Assembly: GCA_000995965.1 (NCBI GenBank)
Contig: LBYD01000006.1
Location: forward strand, 1 to 34,989
Source: Candidatus Moranbacteria bacterium GW2011_GWC2_40_12
Lineage (GTDB): Bacteria > Patescibacteriota > Minisyncoccia > Moranbacterales > UBA11712
Length of the DNA stretch: 34,989 bases
Direction: 5' to 3'
Shown: piece by piece, positions 8,782 through 18,229 of the stretch
Layout: every line of letters begins with the position of its first letter
Position numbering within the stretch: the first letter of the stretch is position 1
Translations under genes and position numbers: made by a program
The notes under the pieces: model-generated
Seen by the model: only the letters and a program-made list of their open reading frames with translations
What the model was told of the DNA's origin: nothing
The model's database searches: none

Positions 8782-9456
8782 ATGAGAAAAACGCAATTTT
8801 CTTCCAATAATTTTTATCATATCTACAATCGCGGCGTGGACAAACGCAATGTTTTTTCAGACGAAGCTGATTTCTTCCGTTTTTACGTCTCGATGTGGCT
8901 ATTGAATGATTCGCGCGACGGAATTATGGATGTGTGGAAGAATTATAAAAGAGACAATACCCACCCCGCCTTCGGCGATTTCTTGCGACGAGAGTTGAGC
9001 TCTCGTCAACCAATTGTTAATATTATTAGTTATTGCCTAAATCCAAATCACTATCATTTTATCCTTGAGCAGGTCGTGGATGGCGGAATTGAAAAATTTA
9101 TGCATAAAATTGGAACCAGTTATACAAATTATTTCAATAAAAAAAACAAACGAAGCGGATCTTTGTTTCAAGGACGCTTCAAGTCAGCTCAAATAAAACC
9201 AAACGCTCTCCTTTATATCTCCTCTTATGTGAATTGCAACAGCGAAATTCACGGAGTCGCGAAAGCCGAAAATTATCGCTGGTGCAGCTTCCCGGATTAT
9301 ATTGGAAAAAGAAAGGATAAATTATGCTTCAAAAGAGTGATACTTTCTGATTTCAAGAGCGGGAAAGACTATTTCGAGTTTGCAAAAGAAAATATGAAAG
9401 CGCAGAAACAAAAAAAGGAAGATGAAAAACTTCTTTTGGAATCCGACGAGAGTTGA
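8782..9456 (+). CDS. REP-associated tyrosine transposase, copy 2
   Basis: 224 aa; MRKTQFSSNNFYHIYNRGVDKRNVF, CLNPNHYHFIL HUH motif, KRSGSLFQGRFKSAQIK. Its TGA stop lies inside the 3' family B palindrome. Confidence 0.92.
   Translation: MRKTQFSSNNFYHIYNRGVDKRNVFSDEADFFRFYVSMWLLNDSRDGIMDVWKNYKRDNTHPAFGDFLRRELSSRQPIVNIISYCLNPNHYHFILEQVVDGGIEKFMHKIGTSYTNYFNKKNKRSGSLFQGRFKSAQIKPNALLYISSYVNCNSEIHGVAKAENYRWCSFPDYIGKRKDKLCFKRVILSDFKSGKDYFEFAKENMKAQKQKKEDEKLLLESDES
8987..9007. repeat. Family B palindrome in frame inside RAYT2 (RRELSSRQ)
   Basis: GACGAGAGTTGAGCTCTCGTC. Confidence 0.95.
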
Positions 9457-9479
9457 GCTCTCGTCAAAGCTCTCGTCAA
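9445..9479. repeat. Family B palindrome plus a duplicated 3' half
   Basis: GACGAGAGTTGAGCTCTCGTC followed by AAAGCTCTCGTCAAAG. Confidence 0.92.
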
Positions 9480-9488
9480 AGCAAATAC

Positions 9489-9704
9489 ATGGGAAAACCA
9501 GACAAACAATTTTCCGCTTTGGGCCTTGCCTGGAATCTCGGCTATACCATCGCCGTGCCGATCGTCTTTTTCGCGCTTCTTGGACGTTTTTTGGACAAAA
9601 AAATGGGCACTTCGCCCTGGATCTTGCTTTTTGGCATTCTGCTTTCTATTGGTGTGACAAGCTGGCTTGTCTACAAAAAAACGCTGGACATAATCGGAAA
9701 ATGA
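9489..9704 (+). CDS. AtpI/AtpZ-like small membrane protein of ATP synthase operon
   Basis: MGKPDKQFSALGLAWNLGYTIAVPIVFFALLGRFLDKKMGTSPWILLFGILLSIG, two TM segments, first in atp cluster; ATG 9489 preferred over TTG 9453. Confidence 0.75.
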   Translation: MGKPDKQFSALGLAWNLGYTIAVPIVFFALLGRFLDKKMGTSPWILLFGILLSIGVTSWLVYKKTLDIIGK

Positions 9705-9731
9705 ATGTACAATTCAAAGAGAACGGCCGAT

Positions 9732-9755
9732 GCCGAAAGTTCTCGGCGTTTTTTA
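9732..9755 (+). terminator. Terminator-like hairpin between atpI-like gene and atpB
   Basis: GCCGA-AAGTTC-TCGGC followed by GTTTTTTATT. Confidence 0.45.
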
Positions 9756-9770
9756 TTGAAGCGGTTTCCC

Positions 9771-9797
9771 AAGAATCTTAAGCAGCTTAAGAAACTC
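9771..9797. repeat. Family G repeat AAGAATCTTAAGCAGCTTAAGAAACTC upstream of atpB
   Basis: TCTTAAG-CAG-CTTAAGA dyad; near-identical to 11950-11976. Confidence 0.75.
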
Positions 9798-10550
9798 ATG
9801 AACATCTCCATCTCCCCCGAAGCCATCTTCCATATAGGGTCGTTTCCCGTGACGAACACCATCGTCGTGACGCTTTTCATCAGCTTGATCATAATCATCG
9901 TGTCCGCTATATTGAAATCGAGAGTTCGTTTGGTTCCCAAGGGCTTCCAGAATATCGTTGAGTACGTCCTAGAGGCCCTTTTGAATTTGGCAGACAGTGT
10001 GACACAGGACCGAAGGCAGAGCAAAAAATTCTTTCCGATCGTCGCGACTATTTTCATCTTTGTCATCCTCACCAACTGGGTGGAAGTGGTGCCGGGACTC
10101 GGGACGATCGGTATTTTTGAAGTGCATCATGGCGAGCAGGTCCTTATCCCTTTCATCCGGAGCGGAGCGGCTGACCTCAATTTGACGCTGGCTCTTGCGC
10201 TCGTTTCCGTAATCAGCGCGCAATTTCTGGGAATCGCGGCTATCGGGGTGGGAAAATACGCGAAAAAATTCTTCGTGAGTCCTTTTGATAGGCCGTATTT
10301 TGTCGGGACGTTCGTGGGAATTCTGGAGCTTGTTTCAGAGGTGGCTAAGCTCATTTCATTTTCCTTCCGGCTTTTCGGCAATATTTTCGCCGGCGAAGTT
10401 CTGCTCACCGTGATGCTGTTTCTGGTTCCGTATTTCGTGCCTTTGCCGTTTCTCATGCTTGAACTCTTCGTCGGATTCGTCCAGGCTTTGGTGTTCGCGA
10501 TGCTGACTCTGGTGTTTTTCAAAATGGCGGTGACGGAAGCGGCGCACTAG
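9798..10550 (+). CDS. atpB: F1Fo ATP synthase subunit a
   Basis: VEVVPGLGTIG..., FSFRLFGNIFAGEVLL (conserved Arg helix), LFVGFVQALVFAMLTLVFF. Confidence 0.93.
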   Translation: MNISISPEAIFHIGSFPVTNTIVVTLFISLIIIIVSAILKSRVRLVPKGFQNIVEYVLEALLNLADSVTQDRRQSKKFFPIVATIFIFVILTNWVEVVPGLGTIGIFEVHHGEQVLIPFIRSGAADLNLTLALALVSVISAQFLGIAAIGVGKYAKKFFVSPFDRPYFVGTFVGILELVSEVAKLISFSFRLFGNIFAGEVLLTVMLFLVPYFVPLPFLMLELFVGFVQALVFAMLTLVFFKMAVTEAAH

Positions 10551-10573
10551 AATTCACCTAATTGTTTAATTAG

Positions 10574-10921
<348 letters not shown>

Positions 10922-10949
10922 GTTTTTTAGGAGAATTTGCCAAAGTTCT

Positions 10950-10992
10950 CCTAACATTCAATGTTGGGAGCGTCCCAACATTGAATGTTAGG
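10950..10992. repeat. Family E paired palindrome between atpE and atpF
   Basis: CCTAACATTCAATGTTGGGA-gcg-TCCCAACATTGAATGTTAGG, 20-bp perfect inverted arms. Confidence 0.95.
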
Positions 10993-11005
10993 ATAAATCA
11001 AATTT

Positions 11006-11497
11006 ATGCAAGAATTATTGTCAAAACTAGGAATAGATTGGAAATTATTGATCGCCCAGATCGTCAACTTTTTGGTTTTGCTTTTTGTGCTGTGGAAATT
11101 CGCTTACGGACCGGTTCTCGCTATGCTTGAAAAACGCCAGAAAAAGATCGAAAAGGGGCTCAAAGACGCGGATGAAGCGCACAAAAAACTTGAGGAAAGC
11201 GAAGAAAAGCAAAAAAATATTCTTCGAAAAGCCCGGGAGGAAGCGAAAGATATCGTTGAAAAAGCCCGCAAGCAAGCGGAAAAATCGAAATCGGAAATCG
11301 CAGCAGAAGCCAAAACGCAAGCGGAGAAAATTCTTGCCGGGGCAAAATCTGAAATCGAACAGGAAAAAGCGAAAACAATTGCCGAGATAAAATCAGAAAT
11401 TGGCGGACTAGTCGTGGCGGCGACGGAGAAGGTGATCGAGGAGAAGATGAGTTCTGAAAAAGATAAGAAATTAATAGAAGAAAGTTTGAAATCGTGA
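11006..11497 (+). CDS. atpF: F1Fo ATP synthase subunit b
   Basis: N-terminal TM (LIAQIVNFLVLLFVLWKFAYGPVLAMLEKRQKKIEKGL) and long charged helix. Confidence 0.93.
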   Translation: MQELLSKLGIDWKLLIAQIVNFLVLLFVLWKFAYGPVLAMLEKRQKKIEKGLKDADEAHKKLEESEEKQKNILRKAREEAKDIVEKARKQAEKSKSEIAAEAKTQAEKILAGAKSEIEQEKAKTIAEIKSEIGGLVVAATEKVIEEKMSSEKDKKLIEESLKS

Positions 11498-11499
11498 AT

Positions 11500-11542
11500 T
11501 CAACATTCAATGTTGGGAGCGTCCCAACATTCAATGTTGGGA
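11500..11542. repeat. Family E paired palindrome between atpF and atpH
   Basis: TCAACATTCAATGTTGGGA-gcg-TCCCAACATTCAATGTTGGGA. Confidence 0.93.
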
Positions 11543-11552
11543 CAGTTGAGCA

Positions 11553-11951
11553 ATGCGCATTACCTTCAAACAATACGCCCAGACTTTGTACGAGATAACC
11601 GACGGAAAATCCAAGCCGGAAACCGAAAAATCCGTTGCTGATTTCGCGCGATATATATACAGGAAAAGGAAACTGAAGATTGCGGGAAAAGTCATTGAGC
11701 AATTTGCTGCGATATATAACGAAAAAAAGGGAATTGTCGAAGCAGATGCCGTGACGGCCGAAAAACTTTCCGCGGGAGCCGAAAAAAAAGTGAAAGAATA
11801 TATCGAGAAAAAATACGGAGCCAAAGAAGTGGTTTTGAAAAATACGGTTGATGAAAAGATAAAAGGAGGAATTGTTTTGAAAGTTGGGGATGAGGTGGTG
11901 GATGGGAGCTTGGAGGGAAGATTGGAAGAGTTGAGAAAAATATTGACATAA
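11553..11951 (+). CDS. atpH: F1Fo ATP synthase subunit delta (short)
   Basis: Position between atpF and atpA; C-terminal [39 protein letters not shown] typical of OSCP/delta. Confidence 0.88.
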   Translation: MRITFKQYAQTLYEITDGKSKPETEKSVADFARYIYRKRKLKIAGKVIEQFAAIYNEKKGIVEADAVTAEKLSAGAEKKVKEYIEKKYGAKEVVLKNTVDEKIKGGIVLKVGDEVVDGSLEGRLEELRKILT

Positions 11952-11976
11952 GAAACTTAAGTCGCTTAAGAAACTT
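11950..11976. repeat. Family G repeat AAGAAACTTAAGTCGCTTAAGAAACTT upstream of atpA
   Basis: CTTAAG-TCG-CTTAAG; matches 9771-9797 at 23 of 27 positions by eye. Confidence 0.75.
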
Positions 11977-11979
11977 ACG

Positions 11980-13557
11980 ATGCAAAAAGATTTTATCATC
12001 GAGACTCTCAAAAAACAAATTGACGGCTTCAAGGCCGAAACGAAGTCCGAAAAAGTCGGGCGCGTCATTGAAGTGGGGGACGGAATCGCCCGGGTTTCGG
12101 GCCTTTCGGACGCGATGGCGAGCGAAATGCTGGAATTCCTGCCCGCCGAGGCCTCAGTGAAGGCGGGTGCCTCCTCGGTTTTCGGAGTCGCTCTCAACCT
12201 TGAAGAAGATCAGGTCGGAGCGATGATTTTGGGGGAATATGAAAAAATCAAAGAAGGGGACACGGTGAAATCGACCGGAAAAATTCTGTCGGTGCCGGTC
12301 GGGGAAATGATGATTGGACGGGTGATAAGCCCGCTGGGAGAGGCGATTGACGGCAAAGGCATTATACTCGCGAATGAGGAGCGAATGACAGCGAATAAGA
12401 GCGAATTGAAATTCTACCCCATTGAAAAAATCGCTCCGGGCGTCATCGAACGCGAATCAGTGAAACAGCCGCTCCAGACCGGAATCAAAGCGATTGATTC
12501 GGTGATCCCGATCGGGCGGGGACAAAGAGAACTCATCATCGGCGACCGGCAGACGGGGAAAACGGCCGTCGCGGTTGACGCGATCATCAATCAAAAAGAC
12601 GAAGACGTGATCTGCATATATGTCGCGATCGGCCAGAAAGAATCCAAAGTCGCCCGCATCGTGGCGGAGCTGGAAAAAAATGACGCAATGAATCACACGA
12701 TTGTGGTTGTGGCGGGGGCCTCGGATCCGGCCGCCCTTTCTTTCATCGCACCCTATGCCGGATGTGCCATCGGAGAATTTTTCATGGATCAGGGGAAAGA
12801 CGTGCTGGTGATATATGACGATCTTTCCAAGCACGCTTGGGCCTATCGCCAGGTATCCCTTCTTCTCAAGCGCCCGCCGGGACGCGAAGCTTATCCGGGA
12901 GACATATTTTATCTTCATTCGCGTCTTTTGGAACGGAGCGCGAAACTATCCAAGGATTTTGGCGGCGGATCACTGACCGCGCTTCCAATCATTGAAACGC
13001 AGGCCGGGGATGTGAGCGCCTACATCCCGACCAATGTCATTTCCATCACGGACGGACAAATTTATTTGGAGTCGGATCTTTTTTACAAAGGGATTCGGCC
13101 GGCCCTGAATGTCGGGCTTTCAGTATCGCGCGTGGGATCGGCGGCGCAAATCAAGGCAATGAAAAAAGTGGCCGGAAAACTGCGGCTGGATCTTGCCCAA
13201 TTCCGCGAGCTCGAAGCTTTTGCCCAGTTTGGATCGGACCTTGATGAAGCGACCAGAAAACAAATCGAACGCGGCCAGCGGACGGTTGAAATTTTGAAGC
13301 AGGACCAGTATGTGCCGATGCCGGTTGAGAACCAAGTGGCAATTCTTTTTGCGCTAACGAACGGATATTTGGACGATGTTTCCGTCGAAAAAGTTCAAAA
13401 ATGGGAAGAAGATTTTCATAAATATATGAAGGATATGAAGAGCGATGTGCTGGCGATGATAAAAGAAAAAAAAGAATTGACAGAGGAAGTGGAGAGCGCG
13501 CTCAAAAAAGCGATTGAAGAATACAAAGAAGTTTATGGAAATAATGGAGTTTCCTAA
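11980..13557 (+). CDS. atpA: F1Fo ATP synthase subunit alpha
   Basis: 525 aa; [20 protein letters not shown]-loop, [39 protein letters not shown]. Confidence 0.97.
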   Translation: MQKDFIIETLKKQIDGFKAETKSEKVGRVIEVGDGIARVSGLSDAMASEMLEFLPAEASVKAGASSVFGVALNLEEDQVGAMILGEYEKIKEGDTVKSTGKILSVPVGEMMIGRVISPLGEAIDGKGIILANEERMTANKSELKFYPIEKIAPGVIERESVKQPLQTGIKAIDSVIPIGRGQRELIIGDRQTGKTAVAVDAIINQKDEDVICIYVAIGQKESKVARIVAELEKNDAMNHTIVVVAGASDPAALSFIAPYAGCAIGEFFMDQGKDVLVIYDDLSKHAWAYRQVSLLLKRPPGREAYPGDIFYLHSRLLERSAKLSKDFGGGSLTALPIIETQAGDVSAYIPTNVISITDGQIYLESDLFYKGIRPALNVGLSVSRVGSAAQIKAMKKVAGKLRLDLAQFRELEAFAQFGSDLDEATRKQIERGQRTVEILKQDQYVPMPVENQVAILFALTNGYLDDVSVEKVQKWEEDFHKYMKDMKSDVLAMIKEKKELTEEVESALKKAIEEYKEVYGNNGVS

Positions 13558-13597
13558 AGTTAAACTTTAGGAGCTCCTAAAGTTTAACTTTAGGAAA
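13550..13597. repeat. 48-bp perfect palindrome (paired family D) between atpA and atpG
   Basis: TTTCCTAAAGTTAAACTTTAGGAGCTCCTAAAGTTTAACTTTAGGAAA is identical to its reverse complement. Confidence 0.97.
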
Positions 13598-13599
13598 AA

Positions 13600-14562
13600 A
13601 TGGCATCAGGAACAAGAGAAATACGCCGCCGGATCAAGTCGGTGAACAATACGAAAAAGATCACCCGCGCCATGGAAATGGTTGCGGCTTCGAAGATGCG
13701 CCGGGCCGTTGCGGCAACGCTCGCCATCCGTCCCTACGCCCACAGCGCTTGGGCGGTGCTTACAAATCTCGCGCAGGCTTTTGAAAAATATCAGACGGGG
13801 CTTCTTGCCGTGCGGGAGGTGAAAAGGATTTGCGTCATCGTAGTTTCATCCAATCGCGGCCTTTGCGGAGGCTTCAACTTCCAGATCATGAGAAAGGTGG
13901 TTGAACAGGTGAAAAATCCGGCTCTTCTCAAGATAAACCGTATCGGCGCAAAAAGAATCGAATCAAAAATTCCCGACGAACAGCTTGAAATGGATTTCAT
14001 CACGGTTGGAAAAAGAGGGGCGAATGTCCTTCGCAAAATGAAAAAAAATATCGTAGCGACGTTTGATGATCTCACCTATCTCCCTAAAATCGAAGACGTG
14101 CGGGCGCTCGTGAAATTGGTTACGGATGATTATACGGCTGAAAAATATGACAAAGTGGTCATTGCCTACACAGACTATGTTTCCGCAGTGGTGCAGCAGC
14201 CCAAACTCAGGCAGATCCTTCCCATTTCAAAAACGGATATTGAAAAGCAGCTGGCAGAAATGGATACTCACGCTGACAAAATCGGTCTTGAAAAAGCTGA
14301 AGTATTCTATAAAGTCGAACCCACTCCGGGAATCGTGATCACCGAAATTCTTCCGCGGCTCGTCGAAATGCAGGTTTTCCACGCCATTCTGGAATCGAAT
14401 GCTTCGAAAGAATCAGCCCGGATGGTGGCGATGAGGAACGCGACTGACGCGGCAACGGATATGGCGGACAATCTGACGCTCATATTCAACCAGATCCGCC
14501 AAGCCGGCATCACGCAGGAAATCGCGGAAATTTCCGCGGGACGGGCCGCTTTGGAGCAATGA
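13600..14562 (+). CDS. atpG: F1Fo ATP synthase subunit gamma
   Basis: REIRRRIKSVNNTKKITRAMEMVAASKMRRA ... SSNRGLCGGFN ... MRNATDAATDMADNLTLIFNQIRQAGITQEIAEISAGRAAL. Confidence 0.96.
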   Translation: MASGTREIRRRIKSVNNTKKITRAMEMVAASKMRRAVAATLAIRPYAHSAWAVLTNLAQAFEKYQTGLLAVREVKRICVIVVSSNRGLCGGFNFQIMRKVVEQVKNPALLKINRIGAKRIESKIPDEQLEMDFITVGKRGANVLRKMKKNIVATFDDLTYLPKIEDVRALVKLVTDDYTAEKYDKVVIAYTDYVSAVVQQPKLRQILPISKTDIEKQLAEMDTHADKIGLEKAEVFYKVEPTPGIVITEILPRLVEMQVFHAILESNASKESARMVAMRNATDAATDMADNLTLIFNQIRQAGITQEIAEISAGRAALEQ

Positions 14563-14582
14563 TACTTCATTAAAATACATAC

Positions 14583-16392
<1,810 letters not shown>

Positions 16393-16395
<3 letters not shown>

Positions 16396-16504
16396 GAAAT
16401 AAGATATAAAAAAGAAGAAATAAATATAAAAAATAAAAAAACTATCGTTATTTCTGATTTCTGCTTTTTATTTCTTCTATCTCATTTCTTATATCTAATA
16501 TCTT
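16393..16504. repeat. Imperfect A/T-rich inverted repeat between atpD and atpC
   Basis: gagaaataagatataaaaaagaagaaataaat... versus ...tttttatttcttctatctcatttcttatatctaatatctta. Confidence 0.6.
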
Positions 16505-16948
16505 ATGGCTGCTGAAAATAAGATAAAATTTAAGATCGTCACGCCCGAGCGCACCGTCTATGAAGCCGAGATAGACCAAGTCACCCTTCCCACCCAGGAC
16601 GGCGAGATTACCGTGCTGGCGCATCATATCCCCCTCATTTCAGTTCTTCAGGCAGGGGAATTGGTTGCGAAAAAAGATGGCGAGGAAATCGCGATGGCCG
16701 TTTCAGGCGGGATGGTTGAAGTCCGGAAAAACGAGCTGACGATTTTGGCGGACACAGCCGAACGGGCGGAAGAAATAGACGTGAAACGGGCCGAAGAGGC
16801 TCGCGCTCGGGCAGAGAAGTTGAAAGAAGAGAAAATCCGTGCCGATGAAACCGGCTATGCCACAGCCGCGGCAATTCTCGAAAAGAACCTCGCGCGGATA
16901 AAAGTGGCGAGAAAACATTTGTCGAGAAGGGGAATAAAGATAGAATAA
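16505..16948 (+). CDS. atpC: F1Fo ATP synthase subunit epsilon
   Basis: KFKIVTPERTVYEAEIDQVTLPTQDGEITVLAHHIPLISVLQAGEL. Confidence 0.93.
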   Translation: MAAENKIKFKIVTPERTVYEAEIDQVTLPTQDGEITVLAHHIPLISVLQAGELVAKKDGEEIAMAVSGGMVEVRKNELTILADTAERAEEIDVKRAEEARARAEKLKEEKIRADETGYATAAAILEKNLARIKVARKHLSRRGIKIE

Positions 16949-17038
16949 ATTGTAATCCGTAATTGGTTATTCGGATAATAAAATCCAAATTACAGCGAGC
17001 GCAGCGGGCGAAGCTGCCAATTACCAATTGCATTAAAC

Positions 17039-17485
17039 ATGAAAATTCACTTTAAATTCAAAAATCTGCACAGTTGCGAGGCCGTCGTCCTCGCCTGCAT
17101 CGACTTTCGCTTTTGGAAAGAGACGATGAAATTTGTCGAGGAAGAATTGGGGATCAAGTCATACGATTTTCCCAAACTTCCGGGCGCGGCCAAATCCATC
17201 AATGACTGCCTTTCGGAAGTGGACATTGCCATGAAATGCATCGGTGTGCCGTGCGACCTGCATCACGTCAAAAAGATCGTGATCGTGAATCACGCCGACT
17301 GCGGAGCCTATGGCGGCAGCGTCCAATTCAAGGGCGACGACGAAGCAGAACAAAAATTTCACGAAGGCGAGCTCCGAAAAGCGAAAGAAAAAATCATCGC
17401 CCAGTATCCCGGAAAAGAAGTCATCCTTGCCTATGCAAAATTGGTGGACGGGGGAGAGTTTGTGGAATTTTTGAGGGTTGACTAG
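17039..17485 (+). CDS. Beta-carbonic-anhydrase-like zinc protein
   Basis: VVLACIDFRFW (CxDxR) and IVNHADCGAYGG (HxxC) metal-ligand motifs. Confidence 0.75.
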   Translation: MKIHFKFKNLHSCEAVVLACIDFRFWKETMKFVEEELGIKSYDFPKLPGAAKSINDCLSEVDIAMKCIGVPCDLHHVKKIVIVNHADCGAYGGSVQFKGDDEAEQKFHEGELRKAKEKIIAQYPGKEVILAYAKLVDGGEFVEFLRVD

Positions 17486-17504
17486 AAACGAAAATTTTGC
17501 TATA

Positions 17505-17536
17505 AAAAAAGCGGTTCCCTAGAGCCGTTTTTGTTT
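17505..17536 (+). terminator. Rho-independent terminator after the carbonic-anhydrase-like gene
   Basis: AAAAGCGGTTC-CCTA-GAGCCGTTTTTGTTTT hairpin with U-tract. Confidence 0.75.
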
Positions 17537-17581
17537 TGGTTCAAACGGGAATAGATAAAAATAGCACATTCTTTAGAAAAT

Positions 17582-18124
17582 ATGCTTGAAAAAAAAGGAG
17601 GATTTGCTTTGGCTGAACTATTCATGGATGCGGCAAATGAGGATCTGCTTCGCAGACTGGAAAAGGAAAAAATAATCGAGTCCTTTACGATAAAGTGGCT
17701 CCTCGAACAGATCGCCGGCGGCTATTTGCCGATTATCTGCTCCGACGGCTCGATCGATGCCCGCCAGTTCTATCGCCGTGCCGACCCCGCTGCGTGTTTT
17801 ATTCAGCTTTTTGGCGGGCCGGTAATATTCAGTTCCTCTTACCGGGATTATAATGAAGAGGGAGTGCGGTTTCTTTTTCAAAACATGGAAAAAAGCCGCA
17901 AGTTTGCCGGGATTGATACGACTGCTCCGCACTACCACTGGCCCTGCAAAGACCTCATAGCCTTGAGTTATGTCATGGAGGACATCTTTTCGTTCCTTGG
18001 AAAAAGCTCGAGCGAGGCTTTGCACAGCGCCGGGTGGAAAACTCTTAATTTTTTCCATGCCAAACTTTTTCGTAACGGCGGGAAGCTTCAGAAAACTTAC
18101 CTTTACCATCCAAGCAGGTGGTAG
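17582..18124 (+). CDS. Hypothetical protein
   Basis: 180-aa ORF between two terminator-like hairpins; no family recognised. Confidence 0.6.
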   Translation: MLEKKGGFALAELFMDAANEDLLRRLEKEKIIESFTIKWLLEQIAGGYLPIICSDGSIDARQFYRRADPAACFIQLFGGPVIFSSSYRDYNEEGVRFLFQNMEKSRKFAGIDTTAPHYHWPCKDLIALSYVMEDIFSFLGKSSSEALHSAGWKTLNFFHAKLFRNGGKLQKTYLYHPSRW

Positions 18125-18137
18125 GCGAGAACCATTT

Positions 18138-18178
18138 GGGGTCAAGGTCTGCGGACCTTGTCCCCTTTTATTTTTCTT
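18138..18178 (+). terminator. Rho-independent terminator
   Basis: GGGGTCAAGGTC-TGCG-GACCTTGTCCCC followed by TTTTATTTTTCTT. Confidence 0.75.
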
Positions 18179-18229
18179 GAAAAAAAAATTCAAATAAGCT
18201 AAAGTAAAATTGTAGTTTTTGCGCCAAAT

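Larger units (their letters stand above)
8747..9465 (+). mobile_element. RAYT2 unit: palindrome B - transposase (with internal B) - palindrome B
   Basis: GACGAGAG(TTGAG)CTCTCGTC copies at 8748 (inverted), 8987 and 9445. Confidence 0.75.

Noticed and set aside
9453-9488. N-terminal MSSRQSSRQSKY extension of the atpI-like protein from a TTG start
   Set aside because: Encoded entirely by the RAYT2 palindrome and its half duplication; ATG 9489 gives a normal protein start.
11160-12197. 345-aa minus-strand ORF
   Set aside because: Antisense to atpF, atpH and atpA; low-complexity Ser/Phe-rich translation typical of opposite-strand reading.
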